From NCBI RefSeq assembly GCF_007655135.1, contig NC_045134.1:18128568-18192567 (forward strand): DNA of 64,000 nucleotides, read 5' to 3'. The notes under the pieces were generated by a model, which saw only the letters and a list, made by a program, of their open reading frames with translations, did not search any database and had not been told where the DNA came from. Each line of letters opens with the position of its first letter. Positions within the stretch are counted from its first letter, which is position 1. Below, piece after piece: positions 1-12,494 of the stretch. A program made the translations under genes and the position numbers. Source of the DNA: Punica granatum. Lineage: Eukaryota; Streptophyta; Magnoliopsida; Myrtales; Lythraceae.

Positions 1-907
1 TGTGGCACTATTCATCGACGGATCGCCGGAGCGTCAGAAGATATCCAATATGGGACTCTAAAAATCCCTCGTGGTATCAAAATGACCAATGGTACGTCCG
101 AGCGCATTTCATAAGTCTATTGCTTGAGCCGGTGCCCCCTATAGAAAATTTCATAATCTCTTGGCAACGGACACTGCTCTCAAGAAAATGTCTAGTATGT
201 AATTTAATTATTGTTCCCACCCCAATTTTCCCAATGCACTTTGCCTAATTGAATAAAGAATCATGTCTTCTTTTCATGGAACAAGTCATTAATCAGTAGA
301 TGGGAGTCTTAAGAATCATGACTCCCCCCCCCCCCCAAAAAAAAATACTGTCTATTTTTTGTTGTCCTTGTGATAATGTTCTGAATAAATGAGGGAACAA
401 CATATGATGTGCTGTTGGGAACTACATATGCATTCTTGAAATTGATGATTATGTTTTTCTTCTTTTTCACCACATGGGCTGTTTGGTATATTCTGTGCTG
501 TTGGGAAGCCTCTGTTTTACTTGAATTCTATGCTTATGTTCGTTACGGTGTTCTCTAATCTGATACTAGTTTGAGAATCAAGACCTCGTATCTTGAAAGT
601 TGAATTGGGCACTTCTGGTTAGGCAAAATAAATTTTACGATTTAAATATTTTTTTTATCAGTGGGCTGCAGATCATCTTCGAGGGTACAATTTTCTGGTG
701 ATGTTTCTCCTTAAAAATAAAAATAAAAATAAAAAACTTAAAAAAAAATGGGCGGCATTTGCTGAAGTCATATGAAGCAGTTGAAAATGAGTAAAGATAC
801 ATGATGGTCTCTTTGACTATTCTAACCATTAATGCAGTTGCTCTTTAGTTTTTCCATTTTGAGTGGAAGGTATTGATTTAGTATGATTTTGTTTTCTTTT
901 GGGATAG
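1..907. other. 5' flank of first visible ARF3 exon, probably intron
   Basis: No exon could be supported here. The first visible ARF exon begins at 908 directly after an AG acceptor and in mid-protein, so this stretch is probably part of a long intron and the start of the gene lies before the window. I looked for the usual upstream ARF3 coding segment (the DEVYAQV region) on the plus strand and did not find it. The stretch contains a C-run followed by an A-run near 323-346 and AT-rich DNA. Confidence 0.45.
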
Positions 908-3900
908 CAAAATGAGCAGAAACTACGAGAAAGGGACTTGGAAGCAGAAGCTGAGGAGGATGAGACTGAACCTGCTGGGAAGTCTACCACTCCCCACATG
1001 TTCTGCAAGACCCTCACTGCTTCCGACACGAGCACTCATGGTGGATTCTCTGTCCCTCGGCGGGCTGCTGAGGACTGCTTCCCTCCCCTGGTAGTTAAAA
1101 TCCATATTTTGCAGCCGTTATCGCTTCTCATTTTTTGGTAGTTTATTTTTTCTTTGGCATAAATGGTGATTTTTGACACTTTTTAAATATATCTGGAGAA
1201 TAGCCGAGGTACATATTGACATTTTTTAATATATTATATTAGGACCATATGGTGGAAAGATATTATGCCTAGATCAGAGATTTTATAAAGATAATTGAAG
1301 GACAGAGATGGCAGTTACATCTCCATTTGGATAATGTACTGCCCAAACTTCTTAGAAATCAATCTCTGTTTTTCTCTTCTGGAGGACAGTTCTTATTTTA
1401 TAATCTAACTTGAAAATATGAATCTACATTCCTTCTCTTTCAATATTTTTGAGAAAAACAGAGGCAATTTTTTTATGCTTTAGTCAAGAGTCATATCTTC
1501 TGAACTACAATTTGACAATTGATTGCTCTACCTTTTTTTTTTGGCACAAATACAAACCAATTAGATTTTCCTTTTCCTTTTCTAAATTTAGTATGTCGTG
1601 AAGCATTTTGGTATGCATAGCATATTTTCCCTGTGAAATATTCTTCCATGATTGGAAGTTTCGATACTTGGAACCTGCAGGACTACAGCCAACAGCGGCC
1701 ATCACAAGAGCTCATAGCAAAAGATCTACATAGCTTGGAATGGAAGTTTAGACATATATATTGGGGTACTACAGACACTAAATCTGCTATGCCTCATTTG
1801 GAATAATTGTTTTTCCTTATCAGTCATTTGCATTCTTTTCTCTTTTCAACAGGTCAGCCACGAAGGCATTTGCTCACTACAGGATGGAGTGCATTCGTGA
1901 ACAAGAAGAAGCTTGTATCTGGAGATGCCGTGCTTTTCCTCAGGTGTTACACTAAGACCAAAATCGTGATTTGAAAATTTTGTTGACCTTGTTTTTTACC
2001 CTTATATTCTTCTAAACTGTGTCTTGATTCTTGCAGGGGTGAAGATGGCGAATTAAGACTGGGAATCAGGAGAGCCGCTCAAGTTAAAGGTTCTGCTACT
2101 CACCCATCTCTACGAATCCAACACCTGAATCAGAGTGCTCTTATGGAAATCCCAAAGGCTCTTTCAGTTGGAGGCGTCTTCAATGTCTACTATGATCCAA
2201 GGTTCTTGATTCATGACTTGGTCCTACCGAACCGCTTTTTCTAGAAATATTGGAAAACTAGAGTATGTCATTGTTAAGAAACCTGACTGTTAAAATATAT
2301 CTTTCAATTCGTGTCTACTGTTTTTACTGGAATGACTAATGGTGCACTAATTATTATTTACACAAACCTGGGAAGAATATCGAAAGTCACTTTAGGCTCT
2401 TTTTTTTCTAATTTAAATATTACAAGAATTCTTGAATACTAAGTGAAGATGTTTTATGCTGCTCCTGTGACCATACCATTTGAGCTGATTACTGTTATAA
2501 TTGGATATCTTCGATCTTCAACTCCAATGCTGCAGCTTATACTGTACTTTTACAGCGTCCATATGATGGAACTTTCGTTCTTTCCTAGATAATTCTATCT
2601 TCTTTCTAGATAAACATGTGGAACATATTGTGCAGATCAACCACTTCTCACTTTATAATACCTTACCGCAAGTTCTTCAAGAGCCTTGATTGCTCTTTTA
2701 CCCCTGGGATGAGGTTCAAAATGCGTTTTGAAGGAGAGGATGCATCCGAGCAGAGGTAGATTTTTGAGATCAATATTCATTTGCTTCCTTTATCTGATCA
2801 ATATAAAGGGAATGTAGTACAAAGTAGTGGAATTTATAGGGAATTGCCGAATAGTGGGCAGGTTTGTGGAGGGATTTCCTTTCGTTCCGAAACCATTCTG
2901 TCCCAACTAATATAATCTAATATATGCAAACCTTTTGGATTTTTTGGTATCAGGGATAAATGTAATCGTGTAACTATGAGCTGATATATGGTCGTATTTG
3001 GGCCAGGTACTCGGGATTTATTTCTGGCGTCAGCGATATTGATCCCATTAGATGGCCCGGTTCAAAATGGAGGTGTTTAACGGTACGTTATTGAGTTTGG
3101 AATGGTGTTCTTTTTCTTCCCCTTTTAGCATTGCGTCTGTCACTGCACATGGTTTTTGATATAGAGAACATTCTTTCTTGGTTTTGGAGAACATTCTTTT
3201 CTTTTCCATTTTCTTGTGAAAAGATATTGTCTTCATCGCCTAATCTTCTTTGATTTTTATAGCAAAACCAAATTTCATCATCTTTTGAATTTATATTCAT
3301 AATCTTGATTTGTGTTTCTCTTTCCAAGAAAAGGAAACTGGAAAATTTTTATATCATATTTGCAGGTTAGGTGGGACAATATGGATGCCATTCAATGCAA
3401 CAGGATTTGTCCATGGGAAATTGAGTCATGCAGTTCAGTACCTGCTGCAAATGGCTTTAAGTTGCCTGGCTCTAAGTGGACCTGGTTCGGGATACCTCCA
3501 GTCGGTCCAGAATATCCAGTTCCAAGTAGAGGATCTCCATAATCTTTAATTCTAGGCTAGAACTTCCTCATTCTGCTGTGGTTTTTCATGATGGGCCAAT
3601 TTTTCCCTGCAGATGGATTTGGAGCACCAGACTTTGGGGAATCTTATAGGTTCCAAAAGGTCTTGCAAGGTCAAGAAAACTCTGGTTTTGATGCTGCCGC
3701 TTGTAATGGTATGGAATCTCAGAACCGTCCTCTCTCTGAACTGAGAAGGAACTTATTGGGTTCGAATGGTTCTCAAGCCATAGGCACAGCTTATAACTGC
3801 ATAGGCTTTGGTGAATCTTTCCGATTCCATAAGGTCTTGCAAGGTCAAGAAACATTCCCAAGACAGTCGTACGGGAAATCCATCTATGATAATGAGGTCC

Positions 3901-4397
3901 GTGCGGACAGAAGGTTTGGGTCCTTTGATACTGTTCAAGCAGTGAGTTCGTGGAACGTGTGGTCTGGGTCAAGCTTCATGATTGGCCCTAACTCTCATGT
4001 CGGCCCACAAGCAATACCTGCCCAGGCTTCTTCGCTATCTTCAGTGTTAACATTCCCCAATGCAATGACAAACTTCAAAATGCTCCCTTGTCTTCATGAA
4101 GTGAGTAAGGGACTTAGAGTCGGGAATGAAGGTCTGAAAGGCGATTCTTTACTTTGGGATAGAAAGCTTGGGATTCCTGATGATTGCAATCATTCACGGC
4201 CTCTGCCCCCTTCTCATCATAAAGGGAATCAGGATGTAGCTCCTTTCAAAAGAGGGTGTCGGCTATTCGGCTTCTCGTTAATGGAAGGCGAGAAGTTTTC
4301 TGAAAAAGAAGCTGACTTGGGCCTGCCGCCACTTAATCCAGATGCTTCAATTTGCTCACAGTTATCGACTAAAGAGTTCGTGACCTCCATTTTGTAA
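908..4397 (+). CDS. ARF3: Auxin response factor 3 (ETTIN), 5'-partial, 8 exons visible
   Basis: Plant transcription factor that binds auxin response elements; ETTIN-type ARFs lack the C-terminal PB1 domain and act in gynoecium and leaf polarity (family knowledge). Exons by splice sites: 908-1090, 1681-1765, 1853-1943, 2037-2201, 2636-2755, 3007-3082, 3366-3525, 3613-4397. They sum to 1665 nt, an unbroken frame of 554 residues plus TAA. The first exons give the B3 DNA-binding core ([18 protein letters not shown], then [12 protein letters not shown]). Exons 4-7 give the ARF middle domain ([35 protein letters not shown]). The last exon (261 residues) carries KVLQGQE twice, encoded by the two tasiARF sites, and ends [10 protein letters not shown] with no PB1 domain, which favours ARF3 over ARF4. 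The N-terminus lies outside the window. Oddity: Trp replaces the conserved Arg in HIYRG (codon TGG at 1762-1764). Confidence 0.93.
3657..3677 (+). promoter_or_regulatory. tasiARF (TAS3 siRNA) target site 1 in ARF3
   Basis: Contains AGGTCTTGCAAGGTCAAGA, complementary to the TAS3-derived tasiARF that directs cleavage and silencing of ARF3/ARF4 transcripts in land plants. It encodes KVLQGQE within the last exon. Confidence 0.9.
3831..3851 (+). promoter_or_regulatory. tasiARF (TAS3 siRNA) target site 2 in ARF3
   Basis: Second copy of the same target, identical to site 1 over the 21 nt listed and starting 174 nt downstream (58 codons, same frame). Paired sites are the typical ARF3/ARF4 arrangement. 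Confidence 0.9.
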
Positions 4398-7300
4398 GAG
4401 CAGCACTGTTCGTACTTCGGGGTTGTAATCTGTGGAAGGTGTGATAGACTTGTGTGGTTATGACTTTTAACTTAGCTGGGGCCTCCATAAGTTTCGGGCT
4501 TTAGCATATACACGTGAGTTGAAAGGTATGGCTTCGGCTTGGAAGTTCTCGTAGTCATAGGAGTTTAGGCCCATGGGGTTCCTTGCAGCCGTTGTAATCT
4601 GTTGATACTCAGAGATTTCCCTGGCAAAGTATCTGGGAAAAGCGACGTAGAACATTCTTAGATTGGAGAGATAATTGGTACCTGAGGTCGTCGAAGATTG
4701 TTTAGTTTACAAATGATCTTCTTTCTTACTATCAGTAACTTAGTATCGAGAATTTTATTCCAAGGAAGGAAAGACTATAAGATGCATGTCCGATGTCCCT
4801 CGGGTGCTGACGGTGAGATGGGATGCAATGGAGTGTATTTGATGTATTTTTCGTTTAGGAAGTAGCAATTGGTAGTTTATTTTTGGAGAAGTTTCTAACC
4901 TTTTTATGTGTTCCTTCGTTTTATCTAATCTGGAAATTTATGAGACAAACAATATGTATTGTGCTATTGTATGTTTTCGCGACTCACCACGAAAACTTCC
5001 TCTAGCTGCAATTCGACATATTCTGTAATTGTTAATACTTTAGGTCTGAATTTGGTCGGCGGATTACCTTGGCCTGAATCAGGTCCTGGACATTGTCGTA
5101 TAAAATACTACAATTGGGCTGGTACTACTGAATATGCGTTGAGCTCGGATTCTGATGAACAACTGACTCCGGGTTTCATTTTGCCATTTCCATATAATCA
5201 TCTGTCTGTTAATCTAAGATTGCTCTGAAGCAAAAGGCCTTAGGGGAGGAAGGATGCCAAATTGAAGGCTAAGGTACCTAATATGGCATCTTTAGGAAGC
5301 GTGAGACCAACTTACTTTTCATCTCGATGGAAGTGAATGCGTCGGGAATTTGAGGTGGATCTAAAGAAATGTACCTCCACATTAGAGCAATGAATCATTT
5401 GGCTGCCTCTTGGATTATAAGGATGAATTTTCTCGTTGCCTCTACAGGACAAATAGGTCACAGGTGGAGTGGGGCAAGGGTCATATTGTTCGGATCATAT
5501 TGCGAAGGCGATGCAAGCTGGTAATGCTTCGCCGCATAATCCTTAACTAGTCGTGAACATGTGGTCTTGACGCTCTTCAACCGCTCTCTGCAGGTATCTC
5601 CTTGTGGGACCAAGATGTTTCGATGATCAAGGCGGTCTCCAGCGAACACTGCAGCGCAATGCACTTATCCTTCATGGGTAGATTGATAAGGATGGACTTC
5701 TCATGTCCCTTGAGATATTCTCGAAAAAGCATTATCAGTTTATTTTGTAATTAAGGCTGCGTTTGGGGTTGAATAATCATTTTTTCAGCCGCCATTTTGC
5801 AATTAGCAGCGTTTGGGAGCTAACGTTGGTAAACTTGCTTCTCTTATTTTGCGGTGAAAACGTGGAAGCTCATGTCATAAGCAAGAAAGGACCAGTTTGA
5901 GAAATTTGCTTACTCAGCAAATAAAGAAAAAAAGAAAAAAAAGATTAAACTAACAATTTATATCAAGAGATCGATATTATATCAAATCTGATCTCAAGAA
6001 AATTTTTATATCAATTTTGACCTTGACTTAATAAATGTACATCACGTTACCCTTTCCGTCTATCTGCCCTTAAAAACTCGACGGAACCTTTTGACAGAAA
6101 GGGCAATATGATGTACATTTAATAGTTCAAGGTCAAAATGAATATAAAAAAAAGAGAGTAAGAAATAATGCCACATCAGATGTTTCTGTCCACTATTGGA
6201 CGACAGGCAGGGGTAATCTGATGTACACTTAATCTGTCAAGATCCAATTTGATGTAAAAAATTTCTTAAGATCCGATTTAATGTAACATCAATCTCAAAA
6301 GGGGCCAGTTATTAATTTACTCAAAAAAAAAACTTGAGAAATTTATTGCTTTAACTGCACATCACAACTGATATTTCGCTATTATAATAATATTTTTTGG
6401 CCATTATTAAAATATTATTATATATATTGTGATATAGTTTTTTCATCAAACACTACAAACATATTTTCCAATATCATCATCATCATCATCCTCCAAAAAA
6501 GAACTTTTATATATATTATTGAATGCGTATAGGCCAATGTGGATTGGGATTTGAACTTTCCCGATTTTTAATATATTTCTCTATAGGCATATTCAAGTTA
6601 TTTTCTAATATATAAAGCACTTATGAATCATTTTAATGATTTTCAGAAATTGCAAAAATAAGTTTTTCGATTTCAATAGATTTAGAAAATAGCAGTTTTT
6701 GAGAATCAACAATTATTTTTCGGCGATTATATTTCAGCACTTCTTTTTCAGCAACAACACTCACAAAACAAGATTGCTTTTTAACTAGCTAGTTTATTCA
6801 TATTAATTGCTGTGTGCTATTTATTGACATTTTCTTTCAATAATTTAATCCCTAAAAAGAGTAGTTTAGAGACGCTAACAATAAATATAAAGGGCACACT
6901 TTACGCGGTTGTGGAAGATAATTAATAAATTATCTAATTTATGAAGAAATTTAAATTTTCAAAAAATCAAGATTTACTTGTGAATTCAAAGTTTTTATTT
7001 TTTATTTTCATGAATATTTTAATGTTTGTGTTAAATTATTATATAAAAATAATTTGTCATATAATTAGATGCAAGCTCCCATTATTACACACATCTCATT
7101 TGATTTATTATGAAAACATTTTGTTTTCCATTAATGTTCATTCATAAATCAATGAGTTTTTCGTTTCCCAAGAAATCTTTAAATGTTTACTTGATTTCCA
7201 TGAAGATTTAAATTCTCCGTTTAGTCGAAACAATCAACCACGAGCTGAGAATTTAAAAAAAAATGAATCGTAATGCATCCACATCATGTACTTTAACTTT

Positions 7301-8769
7301 TTCACACATCTATTATTTACCTTACAATAAAAAGTGCGAGGCTAATCCCATATTTTTGTGATATGGGTTTATAAAGATAACTTTCATTTCGTCCACCTCT
7401 TCGTAAGGACCGAGATCAGTGCAAGCACTCTGTCTAAATTACTATCATCACAGAGCAATTCTACTCAGAACAAATGTATTTGTTTCCAATTGAAAAGGAT
7501 AACAGAATAAGAACATAGGGTTGCAAATCAGATAGTAGAATTCAATTAATTAAATTCTAAAAGCACGTTTAATACTACCAATGGCAAAGGTTGGCATTAT
7601 CAATCCTAAATATAGGCAGAATAAACCCAAAAAAAAAAGGCAAGTAACTCCTCATGGTCAATTTCGATGGGGTTTGGTTAGAAACAGAACAAAGTTTACA
7701 TTTGAGTCTGAAGAAGTGGAAACTTTAGTTTAAAAGCGATTTCGTACTGAATGTAAATGTATTTTGTGCCATATCTCTATCATAAGTTAGAATAAAGCAG
7801 TCCAAATTCTTCTTTTTTTTTTGTTCCCACAGAATAATACTGCTTCATAATTGAAAGGAAAAAAAAAGGCCACTACGCAATTAGTGAAAATGATAATGAA
7901 CCTATACATATCACATATCTATACATGAAAATCACAAAGCAGATGCTTGAGAAAAAAGACACTTTCTATTCCAAATCCAAAGCATTAACAAAAATGGCAC
8001 CCAAAACAAGTGGAGAGAAATCTGAGAGAGTCCCTAGGCTGAAGCTATGAGTAATTATTGGAGAAGCACAACTTAGAGAATGCACTGCATCGAGTATCTG
8101 ACAAGGACGAAATGTAGAAAAATGAGCGTGGGCAGCAAAATGCATACGAGCAGGTTAGGGCCGCAAGACTGGGCGTCATTCGCAATTAAGTGACAGCAAG
8201 GAAGAGAACCCCTTCAGGAGAGGAAGGGAGAGGGAGGCCGCTCCAAGTTGGTTACGTAGCATTAGACCGGTGACCTTAAAAGAGAGACAAAGCAGAAATG
8301 GGCGAAAGGGCACGAGATCCAGTCGGATATGTGGCCATTCTTAGGGGGGATGGACAGCAAGATTTGCCTTGAAGGGCGGCCGTTCAGTGCTGATCGGGAG
8401 GGCAGTGAGCGGTCGAGAATAATCCAAAAAATTTGCTTCGGTAGAGAGATGTAATAAATTGGAAGAGTCTCATTTATCCTATATAACTACCAAACTATTG
8501 ATTGAGTGGAAAACTCTGTAATTAATCTTCTTACCTTTAGATCCATATGAGTCAAATGCTTGAATTTTGATATCACGCCACCTTCAGTGACAATACTGAG
8601 AAAAAAGTGAGCTTGTCGGCAAGTTAAAGACCTATCTGAAAACATATAAACGCAAAAAATTATTGATTTATTAATAACAAGGATTAAGCACATCAAAAAG
8701 GATCATAACTTATCAACATTAGCTTTACCTTCTGCTGCCAAGCATCTCAATAACTTGAAAGAGGAGTAT
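4398..8769. other. AT-rich intergenic DNA
   Basis: The 3' flank of ARF3 followed by AT-rich sequence. No coding region could be supported: the short open frames here (for example 4959-5228) show no recognisable domain and no splice continuity. The only clear structure is the nested inverted repeat at 5970-6305. Around 8170-8400 a purine-rich, more GC-rich patch stands out but has no convincing reading frame. Confidence 0.6.
5970..6305. repeat. Nested inverted repeat, MITE-like
   Basis: The inner arms 6014-6056 and 6097-6139 are imperfect reverse complements of 43 nt each with a 40-nt loop; both contain GATGTACATTTA or its complement. Outer sequence about 5970-6043 is again complementary to about 6233-6305 (AAGAAATTTTTTACATCAA-like blocks). 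The paired, hairpin-forming and AT-rich layout is typical of a small non-autonomous DNA element. Family not assigned. Confidence 0.6.
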
Positions 8770-8930
8770 AGCTTCCCAGCAGAAAAATGTTATGCGTAGC
8801 AATCCCGAACTTACTTTCCGTTATGCTTGGGAATCTCAAAATTAGTTTTTGCGGCATAGACACAGCTAAAACTATCCAACTGCTCATGGTAGGAACTGGC
8901 ACTAAAGCTCTAGCATTCATCAATTGATAT
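8770..8930. repeat. Left half of locally duplicated locus A
   Basis: This stretch matches about 15340-15530: both carry ACAGCTAAAACT, then AGGAACTGGCA, then TTCATCAATTGATAT. The continuation of the same duplicated locus is at 14930-15320, on the far side of the MULE insertion, so the insertion split this copy. Confidence 0.65.
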
Positions 8931-9319
8931 TTTACATCAATTTAGTCCTTCATGTTTTGGTTACATCAATTTAGTCATCGAGTTTTGAGCTGCTACATCA
9001 ATTTGGTCCTATTACATCAATTTATTAGTCCCTTACTGGTCGACCACAAGTCCCTGTGTTTTTGTGTAACATCAAAGTGATCCCCAGTGACATCAATTTG
9101 ATCCCTTGAATAGCAGATGTGTCATTTGTAGCAAAAGAGCAGACGACGTTAGTTTCTCGTTAAGTTGATGAGGGACTGAACTGATGTAATGGCTGAGCAA
9201 ATTCATATAATCCCCAAATTAAATGATGTTCGTTACATCAGTTAGATCCTATGGTTGCTTATATCATCCTTTCTCCCTCCCTTTTCCCGTTTTCAGTGAC
9301 CTTTCATCTTCTTCCTCTG

Positions 9320-9322
<3 letters not shown>

Positions 9323-9399
<77 letters not shown>
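9323..9399. repeat. (TC)n microsatellite, ~77 bp
   Basis: Uninterrupted dinucleotide run inside the left part of the MULE composite. Serine/leucine-repeat open frames across it are artefacts of the repeat. Confidence 0.97.
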
Positions 9400-9403
<4 letters not shown>

Positions 9404-10788
9404 TCTCTTTGTTCAAGTGCAAAGCTCATCCGCTCCAGGTTTCAGTGAGGTGATCAGCAAGAGAAGCCTCCAATGAGCACCGTGGAAGATGAAGATTTTG
9501 CTAAGTAAAAGTTTGCCTTCATACCTATGTAAATTTCGCTGTCTTTTCTCTTAGTATTTCGATGATATGTGGGTTTAAAAATGATTTGATTTTTTAGGGA
9601 TTTTGATCATCACCACACATGCTTAGGGTGTTGTTGCTCTGTTAGGATTTACGTTCATGTTTTGACACTGTTGGGTATGTGCAATTGATAAAGATGATCT
9701 TTTGATGGATCGATCATGATATAAAGTGCTTAAATTTTCATATCCTGGTGTATATAGTGGTTTTACATGTATCAAAGAGTAAATATGCAATTTCGTTCCT
9801 AACTTTCGAGGTTTCCATCAATTTAGTCCCTCACGTTACATCAATTTGGCCCTCGAGTTTTGATATGCTATATCAATTTGGTCCTTATTACACAATTTAG
9901 ACCCTCACCGATGCATGAACATCAGGTAATGCGATGGTTGCATCAATTAGTGTGGTATAGGTGCATCGATTAGGTCCCAATGAACCATTAGTTTGGACTC
10001 CTGCCACATTAATAAGGTCCTTAGGCATCCTGCTGTTAAGTATGAATGCTGATGGTGTTAAATGCTAGAAATTCTTACATCAATTTGGTACTCTTGCTGC
10101 ATCAATTTAGTCCTAGCACTATTTTTTTTTTATCAAATTGAACTCCCACCTTTCTTCTTCCTTTCACCTACTGAACAAAGCCATATTGGGCTACTGGATG
10201 ATAAATTCGTTGCATATGAATTGAATCATGAAGTTAACTTAATGAAATACTTGCCAAAATAAAATGAAATTACCAAAATGAATATATTAATAAATAGAGA
10301 CAAGTGTTTCCAAGAGAGTATATACATTACTTTTCCAAAGTAGCTACACAAAGAGATAGACAAAGGCAATATCTTTGGTAATCTAACATGTATCCAACAT
10401 GCGCAGCGTTTTCTAAAAGACATTAACCAACGCAAAATGATGCTGCCAAACTAAGATCAATCAACCCAAAATTAATATGCTATCATGTTGGAACAAACAT
10501 AACTAAATTAAGTTTTATTTCCATTGATTGTTCCCAAAATATGGTGTATCAGCTTCTTCGATCTTCACTTCACATAGGATGAGGTCCCATTGGGTGGAAA
10601 TATGATGTCAACCTAGTAGCGTTCCAAAACTTATTGCTTCCATGCTGTGTGTTGTGATGTGAGTGTAAGGGGTCTCATTGGTTGGAAAAATGACCTGTCA
10701 GTTGGCAGCATTTAGAAAAATGCAAATGTACAAGTGAAAGCAAAAGTACCTATAATGGCTATGCTACAAATGGGTGATACTGAGTTGG

Positions 10789-12450
10789 CTATGATGGTTG
10801 GGGTGAAGCAAATTCTTGTGATATATTCATTTGTTCTGGTGTAGCTTTCATACTCTCATTCCTTCCCACTTGTACATTCACATTGTCTACTTTAGCTGAC
10901 CCAAAACAACTAGGAGCACCACTTGAAGTAGAAACACCATGCATTATGTCCTTTTTCCTCTTAGGTGTTGGGTGTCCACTGCATCTTCTCTTGATGTGCC
11001 CCATTTCTCCACACTTGCCACACCTTAGATCATTCAACTTTATCTTTAATTTGTGAAGGTTAGCCTTATCCTCTATAGCCTTCTTCCTTTGCTTCTTGGG
11101 CCTTTCTGGTTATTTCTTAATCTTGGAGGAATGATAGGGTCATGAGAAGTCCTCCCAGTAGTCTTGGCCAGTGGTAGGATGTATGAAGGGTTTATAAGCT
11201 TTCTGTGTCACCACTTTCTTTAAGAGAGGATTGAGAAACTCCTTTGTCCTTTGGCTGTTGTACAGTTTGGCAGCAATGACATGCTTGCATGGTATGCCAA
11301 TCAAGTCCCACACTCGACAAGAGCAAGTCTGTTCTCTCATATTAACAACACACTTAGAGTATGGTGGGCATGTTACCTCAACCCGTGCCACGTGAGGATC
11401 CCCTGACCACAATGGAACCCAACCATTAGATCTCTTCTTGTGTTCCTCCAACCTTGCCTGAACTTTGTGGCAAAGAAATCCATTGTATCTAGCTAATAGA
11501 GTCTGGCATCTTATCTTCTTCCTTGTGATACATTCTCTCACACCTTCAACCAAGTTGAGTATAAGTTTACCCCAGACTTTCAACAGTTCTTGTTGAACTG
11601 CTCACACATATTGCTTGTTAGTACATTGTTCTTATAGTCAGTATTAAAAGCTGACATTGTCCATTTATTTGCATAAATTTTGCTTAAATATTGTGCAGCT
11701 ATTGAGTTGATCCTTCCAAGAGCATCCATGCATAATTTGAACATTTGTGGGATTATTGCTTTGGCATAATTCTAGAATGCTCTCCTCAATTTACCACAAT
11801 TACACTTATAGTTCTTGCCCAAGTTTGCCCAGATATGCCTGTTGCAAAATCTGTGGGGTGCACTATCACAGACTTCTCTCATGGCAACATCCAAACCCTG
11901 CAATATTAAAAAACACTTATTTCATGACTATTTTAAAGGATGTAAGTGATGCAACAATCTAATACACAGGGATTACTTAATGTGTCATATAGTGTATCAT
12001 TGAACTCACCTTTTGCATGTCAGATATAAAAGTGTATTTTTTCTGTATTGGATCTCTCACATCTGCTACGAGGTTCTCAAGAAACCATTTCCAGCTTTCT
12101 GTACACTTTCACTTCCACTACTGCATATGCAGTGATAAAAAAAAGGAGTTATTTCCATCCTGGCTTACTATAAAAAGAAGTTGCCGACCATAATAACCCT
12201 TTAGGAAACATCCATCTAACCCAATGATGGGTCTACACCCTTTTAGGAAGCCTCTCTTACATGCTTCTAAGCAAATGTATATCCTTTGAAACTCATGTGT
12301 CTCTGGTTGGACTTGCAAGAATACATTTGAACCGGAGTTGGATCTGAATAGCTCATGTGCATAATCTTTCCGCCTTGCATACTACTCCTTTTCTTCACCA
12401 TCACACTTTTTTTTAGCCAACTTGGTGGCCCTGAAAACCATTGCATCATG
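10789..12450 (-). pseudogene. MURA-like Mutator transposase remnant, left arm
   Basis: Read from high to low coordinates, the blocks occur in family order. First is the catalytic-domain block GCRPIIGLDGCFLKGYYG (near 12230-12170). Next is SWKWFLENLV followed by YTFISDMQKG (near 12090-12015), then GKLRRAFWNYAKAI (near 11790-11750). Then a SWIM zinc finger with CSCRVWDLIGIPCKHVIA (near 11330-11275), and last a CCHC knuckle CGKCGEMGHIKRRC (near 11025-10980). Stops and frame changes separate the blocks (for example after about 12118 and in the linker near 11110-11140), so no full-length protein is encoded. It is the better preserved of the two copies: the SWIM finger and the knuckle both keep their metal ligands. 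Confidence 0.85.
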
Positions 12451-12494
12451 CAAACTTTACTTGGTAAGTGTGAATGAAGAAGTCAAACACTTGC

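Noticed and set aside
4959..5228. 89-residue open frame downstream of ARF3
   Set aside because: No recognisable domain, no splice continuity and no counterpart in the window.
9223..9453. Ser/Leu-repeat open frames across 9323-9399
   Set aside because: They are translations of a (TC)n microsatellite.
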